Under the pieces are notes generated by a model that saw only the letters and a list, made by a program, of their open reading frames with translations, searched no databases and was not told where the DNA came from. From Isoetes taiwanensis (taxonomy: Eukaryota > Streptophyta > Lycopodiopsida > Isoetales > Isoetaceae): a stretch of DNA of 64,000 nt. Of the stretch, positions 22,478-33,279 are shown piece after piece; position 1 is the first letter of the stretch, and the number at the start of each line of letters is the position of its first letter. The stretch is from the NCBI GenBank assembly GCA_021234155.1, contig JAJEKV010000086.1:746001-810000 (forward strand), given 5' to 3'. Position numbers and translations under genes: made by a program.

Positions 22478-24105
22478 TGTGACGTTCCCCAAAAATATAT
22501 GCCATAAATACGTATATTTTTTGGCCATGTTATCGTACAAGTCTACCATTATAGCCGTGTACACCATAGTAGGTGGAAAAGGGAGCATGGCTAAGTTATT
22601 CATATAACTTAGCCAACCTTAGGCTTAAGGCCATTCTATTGGGCATCCGCCACATGGAAGCACCCAATTGGAACTGCATGGCAATAACATGAAACCCTAA
22701 CCTGTAAGTACCCTAACCCTAACCCTAGGCCACTTTTCGGCTCCACCTGCCTTGAGACCCGTTCTTCGGTCGGAACTCCGTTTCGAACACTGTTCGTTGT
22801 GGCATGGCTCAGATCAATAGCCCTAAGGTAGTGCGCTCATCAGAAGGAGGAGGAACTACTCGACTCATCAACAAGTCATGGATACCCCAGGAGTTAGAGG
22901 AAGTTCGTCCAGAGCAAGTATCCAACGTAGCCTCATAGGTAGATCATCTGGAACCTAGGATTCCAGATGAGCTAGTATCTTATTTTGCTAGTAGAGCTTT
23001 TCTAGAACCCCCAGTCTAGGTTTTGAACCCTAAGTAAGGAACTCTAACAAGTAGGTAGATTCATATATGTAGATTAGATGTTATCTTCTCTGTTCATTAT
23101 GACTATGTTGATGTACAATGTTGGTTGATCTTATGTTTGCATCTCTTGTGTATTGGGAAGGGCGGTATAGACCTAGTGTCCATTATCTAGATGATGCTCC
23201 TAGTCTAGACCCCTTAGTTCCTATTATATTGCGGCATGTGCATAGGAACCCACCTGGCTACGGGGGCTATGAAGTGACTTAGCACCAGACAACGGGGTGT
23301 GTGACAAAGTGGAGGGAGGTCCCTGCTGAGCGTGGCTATTGGGACCCATAGCGGGCTAGGCCTATAGTGGGTCACTCAGGCCGAGTATGGGTCCGACACT
23401 TCCTGAGTCAATGGTGTCACCCTGACTTTCAAGAGTTGCAAGGGTTGGCCTGGCTCTTGTTTTGGGAGTTCCGTTGGGTACGAATCGTGTGTCGCCACGA
23501 TTCTCTAGCCGCCCATGGAGCCACTAGACCCCGGGAAGGAGAGATGCAACCCTTCCTGCCTCATCGGACCAGCGAGATGCAACCCCAAGTAGTCTCGATG
23601 GGTGATACCATGAGACTATGTATCTGGCAGGTTATAGTCATACCAGAGCCCTTATTTAGCCCGTCTGCAAAGTATGCATAGGAGAGGCGGATGGAGTGGC
23701 CAACCCTGGCCATTATCTATAGCCAGCCCTGCCATTGTCATATCTGGGTCTGCTCTATTTTGAGGCCCCGCTGTCAATCTACTTACCTTACGTGTCTGAG
23801 CCGGGGTAGGAGCTCATATATTTTACGGCATTCTGATATCTTTGATGTATCTATGGTTGTACGAATGTGCTACCCTTCGCGAGAGTTTGATGTATTGTTA
23901 TTGCTACTGCTGACGTTATGTTATGCTTCCGTTGTTATATGAGCACATAGGGGAAGGGCGCGCAAGACATCTTCATATCCCCTTCCCGCACCAGAGGTAT
24001 CTTGGGTGCGGGATAGACGGAGGGCCCATGCAACCGGAGGGCTAGATGGGGGGTTTCCCACGAGATGTATGACGAGGCATCGTATATTTGGTGGGGAGCG
24101 TCACA
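22478..24105 (+). repeat. E2 5' LTR (1628 bp)
   Basis: Begins TGTGACG and ends CGTCACA, directly before a primer-binding site. It aligns along its length with the E3 LTRs (50266-51890, 61600-63242). Shared blocks include the start (GCCATAAATACGTATATT), the telobox stretch CCCTAACCCTAACCCTAGGCC (about 22715), GTATTGGGAAGGG (23152), GTATGCA(T/C)AGGAG (23672) and GGGAGCGTCACA at the end. Open frames inside are not conserved. No 3' LTR of E2 is in the window. Confidence 0.9.
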
Positions 24106-24106
24106 A

Positions 24107-24118
24107 TGGTATCAGGGC
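24107..24118 (+). other. E2 primer-binding site (tRNA-iMet type, one mismatch)
   Basis: TGGTATCAGGGC, one base from TGGTATCAGAGC, one nucleotide after the LTR end. E3 and E4 have the exact form. Confidence 0.85.
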
Positions 24119-24549
24119 AATGTTCTTGGTTGACCAAGAGCTAACATTGACTATATCCCTGACTAAGTAGAGTAACTGGCCTAGTAGAGCGTGGAATAGA
24201 AAATTCCAGCATTGAACCTCGAAAGTGGGGGAAAATTTTTTCTCGCAAGTGGTAGGGTCATAGAGCTAGGCTAGATTAGGGATTTAGGGAAAAAGAATGA
24301 GTCAAATGAACTTTTTAGTAAAATTGGAGTGGAAATATTGCATGAGCATCAAATTTCATCCAAAATGGGTCGAAGAATCATCCTAATCCGAGACTCGGGT
24401 AAAAACTGGCGCGAATTCATAATTAACACACCAAACTATTAGAAAGAAATTCGAAATAATAAAAAAGAACTAGTCATTAATAAGGGTGGCTAATTAAAAG
24501 GTGTATCAATGGTAAAGGAATATTCCTTAGCCTAGAGAGTATCTTTCCC

Positions 24550-24557
24550 TTTAAATA
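24550..24557 (+). promoter_or_regulatory. TATA-like box of the E2 histone-like gene
   Basis: TTTAAATA exactly 97 nt before the ATG at 24647. The same octamer at the same distance occurs in E3 (52369) and E4 (47111). A CT-rich leader follows. Confidence 0.6.
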
Positions 24558-24646
24558 CCATTTTGGGTCCCACTCTCCCTAATTCGCCCTAAACCTCTCT
24601 CTCTTGATCTCCAGCTTAAGCTAATCCGTTTCTTTGACCATAAGAC

Positions 24647-25804
24647 ATGGCTCGAACCAAATGCACTGCCAGGAAAGTTAGGAGCCCTAGGCAACGACCC
24701 AGCATGGCGGAGCTAGCGGCCGGCAGTGGGAAGAAGATCCCAGAGCACCTGATGAGACCAACACATCGGACTCCTCTGATGAGACCTACTACACCACGGA
24801 TGAGCAGGCTCCGAGTAGCTCGGCCGAGACCACTCAGCACACCGGTGAGTCAGCCGATCACGACATGCTTTCGGGGAGCCGAGGGAGTCTCCAGCAGCAG
24901 CAACAACAGCACCAGGAGCAAGAGCAGCAGGCGGAAGAGCAGGAAAAGCAGCAGTGGGAAGGGGAGTAGCAGCAAGAGCAGGCGGGCCCCAGTAAGAAGA
25001 AGGGGAAGGAAAAGGTAAAAGAGTGGCTAGAGGAGAGAGCGGCCAGGATGAGGAAGGAGAGAGAACAGGAGGCGAGGCGGCGGGAGAAAAGATCCAAAAG
25101 GGATTAGGACAGGCCAAGGGGCACAGTTACCATCGAAGAATCTCGTCAGCAGAAACCGATAAGGAGCAAGAGGACGAGGAGGAGGTCGAAGAAGAAGTCC
25201 AATTGGAGGAGGAAGAGCTCGAAGGGGATGTCAGGGATACCTCAAACCCCAACGCCAGACCGCCTTATCCAAAGTGGCCCAAGCCACTGAAGGTGGTCAA
25301 GAAGCAGAAGGTGGGAGAACGAGAGTTCAAGCTCAAGCAGGATCAAGAGTTTGAATGGAAGAAGAAGGCCTACGAGTAGTACTTTTGGAGATGGACGCGT
25401 TACAACAATTGGTATTGCGAGCAGAACGTCCAGAAGTATGTAATGGTGGTAGACCTAAGAATCAGCCAAAGTCCCCTCCACCTCGGCCAGTAGCTCCCAA
25501 GAAGATCCTTCACGGGCCCAACTACAGGCATGCGCGGGTGTTTCAGGAGATTAGGCACTTTCAGCAGTGCACTAACCTCCTAATCCAGAAGGCGCCATTC
25601 GAACAACTCCTCCGGGAGATAACGCAGGAGTTCAAGATGGACTATCGGGTCACACCCCTGACATTCCGATCCCTCCAGGAGGCAGCCGAGGCCGAGCTCG
25701 TCTAACTTTTTGAGGAGGGCAACTTGTGCGCCATACACGCAAAAAGGGTCACGGTGATGCCCAAGGATCTCCACCTGGCCCGAAGAATTAGGAAGAAGCA
25801 TTAA
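24647..25804 (+). pseudogene. E2 histone H3-like protein (tail + linker + H3 fold)
   Basis: First gene after the primer site. It starts MARTKCTARKVRSPRQRPSM, which is H3 residues 1-9 with Q5 changed to C. AAGSGKKIPEHL follows, resembling the H3 region ATGGVKKPHRYRP. After a frameshift near 24750 come a Ser/Thr/acidic and Gln-rich linker, a basic KEWLEERAARMRKEREQEAR helix, a TVTIEES motif, an acidic run and PPYPKWPKPLKVVKKQKV. The C-terminus (about 25535-25804) is an H3 fold: EIRHFQQCTNLLI, APFEQLLREITQEFKMDYR, LQEAAEAELV, a TAA stop where H3 has Gly (E3 has Gln), then [20 protein letters not shown] and [12 protein letters not shown]. By hand I count about 52 identities in 87 positions with canonical H3. 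Loop 1 has canonical length, unlike CENH3. H3-H3 contact residues C110, H113, R116, D123 and L126 are retained, and K56 is Q. Confidence 0.9.
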
Positions 25805-25900
25805 CTTTTTGTGTAAAACTTGTTATAAGCGTAATTAAAACTTTTTGATTAATATAGCAAGTTAAAACTTTCTTGAAAAATGAGTTTTAGGTCAAAATTT

Positions 25901-26374
25901 GACCCACTCGGGTCACTCTGCGCCAAACGCCCCTGTGTCGAGAACGCAGAGCCCTTCCACGCGGAGTAACTGGAGTCGACCTATTTGTAGTTAAAAATTG
26001 ATGAATTGTCATGAGAAAAGTTGTTAGATCGTTTAGAATTATCTAAATCTGGCATTCTAGCACCTTAAATTTGTCAAAAATGTTATAAAATAGTCAAGAT
26101 TGACCCACTCAGGTCACTCCGCGCCCAACGCCCTTGCATTGCGAATGCAGAGCCCTTTTGCGCAGAGTAACCCGAGTCGCCCATTTTTGTATTTGTGCTT
26201 GCTAGACTAACATGAGATACATTGCTAGATAGCCTAGAATAGAGAAAACCTTGTATATTTTACATTTCCCAAGAAGGTTGTAGAATTGTCAAGGTTGACC
26301 GACTCGGGTTACTCCGTGCCAAACGCCCCTGCGTTGAGAATGCAGAGCCCTTTCGTGCGAAATAACCCCAGTAA
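25901..26374 (+). repeat. Three structured repeats downstream of the E2 histone-like gene
   Basis: Copies at 25901-25981, 26102-26180 and 26296-26374, about 200 bp apart. Each reads roughly GACCCACTCGGGTCACTCTG, CGCCAAACGCCCCTG, then GAATGCAGAGCCCTTT, GCGCAGAGTAACCCGAGTCG. Each can fold, because GTCACTCTGCG pairs imperfectly with CGCGGAGTAAC. E3 has two similar units in the same place, about 193 bp apart. Confidence 0.75.
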
Positions 26375-26394
26375 CCTATGTTCGATCCAAGATT

Positions 26395-26951
26395 ATCCAA
26401 AATTCACCCAACAAACTACTCTAATGTGTTTCAGTAAAGAAGATGTCCGTAAGTTGGTAATAGACCGCATGCATGGAAAAGTATGGAGGGCACCCGAGAC
26501 TAAGATGGCTTTCTATCGCACATCCCTAAACCCACAACTTACAGGAGCTAAGTATTTATCAGATGGGATATCATTGCATTTCCGACACGTGATGGCACGT
26601 ATGAGGCTCAGCTCACATTATCTGAAGATAGAGACAGGAAGATGGCATGGGATACCTAGATCAGAGCGTATATGTGAAATGTGTGCTGGAGAACATATAG
26701 AAGATGAGTACCACACTCTGCTCTGCTGTCCATCTTACGGGGATATCAGGCGTAGGTATGACATATGTGCGTTATCATTGCTAGATCTGTTTACGCTCCC
26801 AAGTAAGAAGATTGGCAATTTTATATCTGATGTACTTGAGCGTAGAGAAAGCTATACCAGGAGAGTGAGATCTGATAGCAGTTACTCTAGTGATACACAC
26901 TCAGAGAGTGAGAGTAGTACATCCACCGATGACAACGGTGGAAATCTATGA
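26395..26951 (+). pseudogene. LINE-C: 5'-truncated LINE ORF2 C-terminus
   Basis: The ORF2 C-terminal domain of an L1-type LINE. It shows MAFYRTSLNPQLTGAKYLSD, LHFRHVMARMRLSSHYLKIE, the CCHC-type zinc motif CEMCAGEHIEDEYHTLLCC and a Ser-rich tail ending at the stop at 26951. It aligns with 42330-42787 of LINE-B. The LINE similarity starts at about 26395, so this is a typical 5'-truncated insertion. It lies directly downstream of the E2 histone-like gene and has probably cut E2 off from its remaining genes. The reading frame is intact. Confidence 0.88.
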
Positions 26952-26968
26952 TGTATGTTGCATTTTGT

Positions 26969-27001
26969 CGTCTTATAGGCCTGTTAGGCCTCGACAAGAC
27001 G
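26969..27001 (+). other. LINE-C 3' hairpin
   Basis: CGTCTT-AT-AGGCC-TGTTA-GGCCT-CGAC-AAGACG: outer stem CGTCTT/AAGACG, inner stem AGGCC/GGCCT. It is followed by TAATAAACACTTCACTTCA and (CT)n. LINE-B has AGACC/GGTCT at the same place, a compensatory G-C to A-T change. It is likely the structure recognised by the LINE's own RT. Confidence 0.6.
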
Positions 27002-27019
27002 TAATAAACACTTCACTTC

Positions 27020-27997
<978 letters not shown>

Positions 27998-28556
27998 TGT
28001 TAGTCCTGTGCCTCCTGGTACAGGACTATTCATGCATACGACGGACCAGGTCAAGAACAAGGACCCGCAGTCAACCACGGGTCAGCCATCCAAGGCCCCG
28101 CAGAAGACCAAGCAGCAGCCTATCAAGAGGCGCCGCTCAGACAAGTGACGGGCCATCACCGCCCAGGTCAGTGGATCCCGAGCACCTCAAGAGGCACCGC
28201 CAAATAGCCTCCAAATCGAGGCCTCCTTCAAAGAGTCGGCACCGAGATCAGTCAGAGTGTCTATATTGGGCCAAAGGCCATTGTACTATATATATGAGTA
28301 GAGCTAGCACATGAAGGCTAGATGAGTTTTGAGTCTTGTCTCTCTTCAGTCTTCTCTCGATTGCGAGAGCTTATGTATGTTCATCATTGATATCAAGGAA
28401 GCTTATCATTTTCCTCTCATTGTTCTCTTACATTACATTTTTCTTCTTCTTGTTCTTTTCTTGCAAATCCCGCGTGACATAGTCCCCGTTCTCTGTTAGA
28501 TCCAAGGGTCCTCACGAGGGCTGTCTTTTGAGGAGTTCGAACCCGGACCCCAAACA
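27998..28556 (+). repeat. Element T 5' LTR
   Basis: 559 bp, nearly identical to 38468-39030. It has TATATATATGAG at 28285-28296 as a possible TATA region and GAGCTAGCACATGAAGG downstream. Confidence 0.95.
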
Positions 28557-28572
28557 ACGCCGTTGCGGGTGC
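28555..28572 (+). other. Element T primer-binding site (tRNA-Asp-like)
   Basis: CAACGCCGTTGCGGGTGCG directly at the LTR end resembles the plant tRNA-Asp primer site, which I recall as TGGCGCCGTTGCCGGGG. There are several mismatches, so the tRNA identity is tentative. Confidence 0.55.
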
Positions 28573-28599
28573 GATTCGATTTTCATTCTTACGTAAGCC

Positions 28600-30247
28600 A
28601 TGCCGTAAAACTTCACGCAAGAACTTCTTTCCCGACGGCGTCTGGCTTGGAGCGCCATCATCGAAGGGAAGCTGTTCGTGACATGTATGGATCTGCTTAT
28701 GACATTGAGGGAGGCCACATTCGGTCTAGGGCTCGGTCCGGGCGCCACCCACCCCTCGTGGCTCATGTCTCGTCCAAATTCTCCGCCTCCAAGCGTGCAA
28801 ACATTGCTCCAGCCCCTCGGTCTCCTCATCACTATCGGGAGCCCTATCCGGCTCCACACTGCTCAACCTTACTTTCATACCCCCAGAACATGCCTTCATC
28901 CATCGGGTCTTCGGCCATACGCTGCCTTCACAACCATCATCTCCCTCACGGGTGGGCGAGGGATATCCACATGTCTCTTTTTGCTCCTCCCCGTGAATTT
29001 CCCTTCCCTACATTTCCCACCACTCTTCCCCGTTTACAACCTTACCGACCTCAAAACCAATGATCGTGCACCTCCAAGCCCTCCAACTCAAGAACCCCTT
29101 CGCCCGGGGTCTTTTCGGGCACCATACCACCTCCAACTCCACCTCAATATCCTCACTATCATGTTCCCCTGTCCAGCCCAAAGACTTTTACTTCTACCTT
29201 TCAAACCCTTAAGTCGACTTATCCTACCTTTGGCAACACGAAAGGCAAACCCTAGACCAAAGTGCTCGTGGCCCACATGGAAGAATTTGAGGCTCGGGTC
29301 TGTCCCCCAATGGTCATGCGCAACCTCAACTGAAATTCCACATCTTTTCCACCACCGCTGCGTGGCTCCTCATCAATGGCTCATGTCCAACAAAAGCCCC
29401 TTTGGAAACAAGATTGGTCTAAAATGAGAACCGCTTTTCTTTCTCACTATGGGACCACGGATGATGATCGGCTTCATCTCAAGCAACTCAATGACCTTCA
29501 ACAAGAGCCCACGGAGTCTGCCAGGGAGTCTGCTCAGCAAGCTCAAGGAGTACCCCACCGCGAGCCGATCTTGGTCCGGTTTCTCCAAGGACTTCCTCCA
29601 AATTTATCCGACTCATGACTCAATACCTACTCAAGACCTTGGAGCGGGCTATCGATCTTGTCAATCACTTTCGATCAATGTTTCCTCCCGTGGCGTGGCT
29701 CTTCAGAGCTCCCTTTCATTCCACCCGGCCCCGTTCCCCGGCATTTGCTGTTCAACCTCAACGCGCCAATCCGCAGCGCAGTCAGATCTGGTGCCATATC
29801 TGCAAATATCAAGGCCACTTGGCGAATGAGTGCAACTCCACCAATGGCCCGCCTCATTGTAAAAGATGCAACATGTGCAATCATGCCACGGAAGAGTGCA
29901 CTCGCACTCATCCTACACCTTTCCGCAACAAGATGGTTTATCAAGTGCAAACAACACCTCAGCAACAATCGCAATATCAGCAGGCCACCACCGCAGCGCA
30001 ACCCACTCAACTCTATCAGCGGCCATCAGAGCAACAACGGGGACCCAACACACGTCCTCCTTTTGATCCTTCGAAAGCTCAGTGTTATCACTGTCAAGAA
30101 TGGGGTCATACCACCACGGCGTGTCCTCAACTTCCACAAGTTCAGGTGCAGCTTCCTGGCACAAATCAAACCACATCGGTCCGCCTCACGGCTTACCAAC
30201 TCTGGATTGCTAATGGCCAACAAGGCCCACGCCCCCGTTCTTTCTAG
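28600..30247 (+). pseudogene. Element T Gag with three zinc knuckles
   Basis: Gag spread over several frames. The capsid-like part includes WKQDWSKMRTAFLSHYGTTD and REPILVRFLQGLPPNLSD (29376-29618). The nucleocapsid part (29615-30247) has three CCHC knuckles: CHICKYQGHLANEC, CKRCNMCNHATEEC and CYHCQEWGHTTTAC, all CX2CX4HX4C, separated by Gln/Pro-rich linkers. The first 700 bp (28600-29300) are Pro/Ser-rich and scattered over frames. Frameshifts lie near 29440 and 29610. Gag would form the particle and bind the element RNA. Confidence 0.82.
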
Positions 30248-30304
30248 CCACCTCGCGCGCCTCAGCAATCACGCTATCAACCAGCTCCTGCCAATCAACC
30301 TCAG

Positions 30305-31291
30305 ATGGATCAACAAGCACAGGAAGAAATTTTTCAGGCTCTTAATCCTCCAGTCCAGCAATCAAACTGGGTTGGTTTGGTTTCACGCCAGACCAGGGCG
30401 TCACGTCCCTTAACCATTATTCCTAATGGCACGCAACCTGCCTTTGCAGTCGATACCATTCCTCATGATGAAGAAAAAAAGGTTCACTTTGCACCTGATT
30501 TGGAGAAACTCATGCCGCATGTCATGCCTAAAGTTCGCCAAAGCATTCTGAACCTCATGCACGCTGCTGAAGGCCGCACGTTGGCTAATGTTCATGCCAC
30601 TACTCGCGCTCAATAAAGACAGGAAGCACCTTCCACGTCTCAACCTCCACGCTCTCAGACCTATCCAAATATAGCTGCCGAGGTTGACCTACTCAAAGAA
30701 GTTGCTGCTTCATTACCACGCACTCCAGCACCCGTGGATCCAGCAGATCCTTTTTCTCATGTGCCTCTGGAACTCCAAGAGGAGCTAGCCAAAATCAAAA
30801 TTCCTTTAAGTTTGGCCACAATTTTGAAACTCTGTCCTGCTCTCAAGGACCAGTTACCACTCCCGACTGTTTTGGTTGGGGCTGTTGCTACCTCTACTCC
30901 CACGGTACATGCCACGGTGGGCAATCATGTTCAAATTGACGGAGGTAGCGCGGTCAATCTCATCACGGATAAACTCCGCAAACAAATGGGCATCAAACAA
31001 CTCTATCGTGCCCCATATGACATCAAATTGGCCAATGGGCATATCACGAGACCTCAAGGCGTCACGCCTCTTCTTCACATCAACATTGGTGATCTCAGAT
31101 TCCCGTTGGAATTTGGTGTTTGGAAGGCTGGAGAAGATCCAGGTGATTATGAAATGTTGGTCGGCACCTTTTCTCCGGCCAAAGCCAAGAGTATCCATTC
31201 TTGGGGCCACGGATCGTTAGTCATCAGATGGTCACCTCAATGCCACCATGGATTTGGAAACAGAAAAATCATTTCCGTCGACAATCTTTGA
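30305..31291 (+). pseudogene. Element T protease region
   Basis: Two open stretches. The first (30305-30616) is a Gag-protease linker. The second (30734-31291) carries VQIDGGSAVNLITDKLRKQM, the active-site segment of a retroviral-type aspartic protease in which the usual D-[ST]-G is D-G-G. Downstream YDIKLANGHITRPQGVTPLL and GDYEMLVGT fit the flap and the conserved ILGxD-like region. A stop at 30614-30616 separates the two. Confidence 0.72.
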
Positions 31292-31849
31292 ACCCTCCCT
31301 CTCCCGGACCGGTTCGAGGGCGCCCGAATATCTATCAAGTTCGGGCTCCACTGCGAGTGCGCCTCTGATGTCCTCCTACCCCGAATATCTTTGATCCTTG
31401 GGGAGACGACTCTTGATCAGGACCCGGTACTGTGGCTGCTTTGCTTGACCCTTACCCGGCTCCTTGCAATCGAATCCAACGTTGATCACTTTTCGAATCT
31501 TGAACCTCCTGCGGCTCCACATCAGATGTACACGCCGCCATGAAGCAACCTGCGCTTGATGAAACTTCGGCAACCTCTCTTCTTCACCACGCCCAGAGTG
31601 CCACGCATCCCCCAATGTTTCAACCTCCCCCGCTCATATTGTCCAGACACGGAAGTTATCCCCCATATTCGGACTCACGAAGTCGAGATTGTAGGCGTAG
31701 GCAACAATCACCTGTCCGGAATTGCCAAATCTTCCGACATCCCATAAATGCTTCGAGGGCCGTCCACGCTTCAAAAGTTCAAACACATTTTCGCACGAGC
31801 TACGAGAGATCTTGGGGAATCAACAAAGCCTTGGGGAACTCACCATTCC

Positions 31850-33080
31850 TACCAAATCGGATGCACGTCCGGATAGCAACGATGCCGGCTCAACCCCAAT
31901 TACCGTGATCGCGTCAAGGCGGAAATTGACAAACTCCTTGCTGCAGTTTGATCTATGAGGTCAAACATTCAATGGGGTGAGCCCCATCGTCATTGCACTC
32001 AAACACAATGGTAAGATCCGGCGTTTGCATGGACTACCAGAAAACTCAATCGAGCCCACGGGCGTGATCATTTTCCACTTCCCTTCACGGACCGGGTTGG
32101 AAGAGGTCATTGGACATGAGATGTACTCCTTCATGGATGGTTTTTCCGGCTACAATCGGATCTCAATCAAAGAATCTGATCAACTCAAGACTACTTTCAC
32201 CACCTCGTTGGGGCACTTTTGCCTACAAGGTGGTTCCTTTTTGGCTTATCAAACTCTCCATCCACGCTTCAACGCATCATGCTCTCGGTTTTCATGATTT
32301 TATGAAGGACAATCCCTTCTTACAAATTTTTCAAGATGACTTCTCGCCTCTGACAGTTCCATGGCTGACCATTTGGATAAATTGAAACTTCGTCTTTCGT
32401 GAAATGTGATGAGTCCGGCATTAGTCTCAATCCGGAGAAATGCACCTTTTGTGTCACCTCGGGTGTTCTGTTGGGGACACGTTGTCGATAAAGCGGTATC
32501 ACCACGGATCCCCGCCAAAAATCGGGCCAATGTGCTCAAAGCTCAAGCACCAGCCAATATCAAGGAGACACGCTCTTTCACGGGTAAGGTCAATTATTAC
32601 TCCACCTTCATTCCCGGACTAGCAGCCATTGCAGATCCCATTCATAAACTCACGGGTGAGGAATCCACTGGGCTTGGAATTCCCGGTGGATCTTTGCTTT
32701 CAACAGTTGAAGCTTTTGCTTACTTTCGGCCCCGGTTCTTGTTCCTCCTCAATGGGACAAGCCCTTTCATGTTCATGTCGATGTCTCGGCGTTTGCTATT
32801 GGAGCTGTTCTTTCTCAAGAATATGATCGCGCATCGACAAACCAAAACCGATCGCCAGCCCGAAAACTCAATTACTGGCGCAACTATTACCGCCACGCAG
32901 GCGTGAAGCTTTGGGTCTCATTTTACGTGTCCAACGCTTCCGTCACTACCTTTTTAGCGGTCGGATCAAATTCTTTGTTGACCACCAAGCACTCCTTTAT
33001 TTGATCAACAAATCCACACCCACGGGCGCATTGCTCGTTGGGTCCTTCTTCTCAAGAATTTGCACCTTTTGAAATTGTTC
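31850..33080 (+). pseudogene. Element T RT and RNase H
   Basis: Frameshifted pol. RT pieces: VCMDYQK-like sequence near 32020, YSFMDGFSGYNRISIKESDQ (32127 onward), FAYKVVPFWLIKLSIHASTH, and IFQDDFS near 32330 in the place of YxDD. The RT end is ANIKETRSFTGKVNYYSTFIPGLA (read in two parts near 32555-32625). RNase H pieces follow to about 33080 (HVDVSAFAIGAV-like and FVDHQALLYLI-like readings). Frame changes occur every 100-300 bases, so no enzyme could be made. Confidence 0.75.
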
Positions 33081-33279
33081 ACAAGGCCGGCCAAATCTCA
33101 TGTTGTCCCCGATTATCTTTCACGCATCCACACGGATGATCCCTCCACCGGAGTCTCGGGGCGCTTTTCCCGGCGCTCAACTCTTTTTAGTCACGGCAAC
33201 ACCACATTGGTTCCATGACTTTCAGCCAGCATTACCTCCTCACAGAGCTCTTCCACCCGTGGAGGACATGACGCTCTCT

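Noticed and set aside
22478-24105. Open frames inside the long LTRs (for example 23367-23681, 51100-51324, 62439-62795) as candidate genes
   Set aside because: The same frames are not kept between LTR copies, and the region is bounded by TG...CA ends and a primer site, so these are LTR sequence.
24713-25117. Minus-strand ORFs opposite the histone-like genes (also 52452-53026, 47263-47625)
   Set aside because: They are shadows of the repetitive Glu/Gln/Lys linker codons and carry no family signal of their own.
24647-25804. The H3-like ORF as a CENH3 (centromeric H3) gene
   Set aside because: Loop 1 has canonical H3 length without the CENH3 insertion, and the tail is the canonical H3 tail, which CENH3 lacks.
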